Source of the DNA: Rhodobacterales bacterium HKCCE3408
Lineage (GTDB): Bacteria > Pseudomonadota > Alphaproteobacteria > Rhodobacterales > Rhodobacteraceae
Direction: 5' to 3'
DNA: 64,000 nt
NCBI GenBank assembly: GCA_015689705.1
Contig: WVSN01000002.1
Span: 248,001-312,000 of the forward strand
Shown: piece by piece, positions 63,825 through 64,000 of the stretch
Layout of the letters: every line of letters begins with the position of its first letter
Position numbering within the stretch: the stretch's first letter is position 1
Program-made: the position numbers and the translations under genes
Notes under the pieces: generated by a model
The model's input: only the letters and a program-made list of their open reading frames with translations
Told to the model about the DNA's origin: nothing
Database searches by the model: none

Positions 63825-64000
63825 GCTATCGGCGCCCGGTTCGGGATCAGTGTCACGTCCGACGGGTCCAGACCCTGCGCGCCAACGACATGCAGAACCG
63901 GCTGGCCATCCAGCAGGATCGCCGCGCTGCGTCCGTTGGCGAGGTCCGCCACCTCGATGACGGGGTCAGGGCTCAGCGAGGGATCGTAGACCACCTCGAT
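63821..64000 (-). CDS. Truncated reading frame at the right edge
   Basis: 59 C-terminal codons read leftwards from the edge and stop at 63821, overlapping the end of the hydrolase gene by four bases. The residues include EVVYDPSLSPDPVIEVADL and ILLDGQPVLHVVGAQGLDPSD. This resembles the tails of calcium-binding RTX-type surface proteins seen in this order, but the fragment is too short to assign. The gene starts beyond the window. Confidence 0.6.
   Translation of the reverse strand: MEVVYDPSLSPDPVIEVADLANGRSAAILLDGQPVLHVVGAQGLDPSDVTLIPNRAPIA

Overview
The window looks like a chromosomal segment from an alphaproteobacterium of the Rhodobacterales (Rhodobacter/Roseobacter group). Most of it is GC-rich and densely coding. 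Gene order matches blocks I know from that order: ccrM, mutY, dciA-like and dsbA; waaA and lpxK with DUF4170, a bisphosphate phosphatase and pmbA; leuS, lptE and holA; ftsK, lolA and exodeoxyribonuclease III; rsmB, heparinase, purH, lspA, DUF3035 and an M16 peptidase pair; rbfA and truB. A CcrM-type methylase, paired porins, DUF2125, DUF3035 and DUF3576 genes all fit. I do not name a genus. I found no tRNA, rRNA or CRISPR.

Layout. 1-5.5 kb: end of ccrM, an AlkB-type hydroxylase, mutY, a DUF721/DciA protein, a DsbA oxidoreductase and a CaiB/BaiF CoA-transferase. 5.5-11.8 kb (minus strand): lpxK, waaA, DUF4170, an inositol-monophosphatase-family enzyme, pmbA and a DUF2125 protein. 11.9-15.9 kb: SDR, crotonase-fold protein, SpoIIAA-like protein, HNH protein, a flavoprotein and a GST. 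15.9-20.6 kb (minus): holA, lptE, leuS and a DUF3576 lipoprotein.

20.9-27.1 kb is the accessory region. Two closely related porin genes flank about 4 kb of lower-GC DNA. That DNA carries a 490-residue protein with the palm motifs of family-A nucleic acid polymerases, a serine recombinase with an operator-like repeat cluster over its promoter, and a tyrosine integrase next to the second porin. The two porins share a 114-bp near-identical 5' segment that begins abruptly at the ribosome binding site. This makes the stretch from repeat to repeat a candidate excisable unit.

27.1-49.2 kb: yggS, an L,D-transpeptidase-fold protein, ribA, an OmpR-type regulator, DUF924, exodeoxyribonuclease III, DUF6653, an SGNH hydrolase, a thioredoxin-TPR co-chaperone, a LON-domain protein, a Trm112-like protein, a UbiH-like hydroxylase, an amidase, an aminotransferase, ftsK, lolA, a lytic transglycosylase lipoprotein, hspQ, a gamma-glutamyltransferase-like protein, an RsbW/STAS pair, rmuC and an endonuclease-type mutL. 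49.3-64 kb: two M16 peptidases, DUF3035, lspA, purH, a heparinase-like protein, rsmB, a DUF1674 protein, dapB, rbfA, a phosphodiester-glycosidase-like protein, truB, DUF2189 and DUF1643 proteins, an alpha/beta hydrolase and a truncated reading frame at the right edge.

The core genes cover envelope biogenesis (LpxK/WaaA, LptE, LolA, LspA, porins), translation and RNA modification (LeuS, RsmB, RbfA, TruB) and DNA replication and repair (MutY, HolA, DciA-like, MutL, RmuC, FtsK, exonuclease III). The most unusual signals are the polymerase-like protein in the inter-porin island, the porin 5' repeats, and a lower-GC patch inside leuS that looks like a recombined segment in an essential gene.
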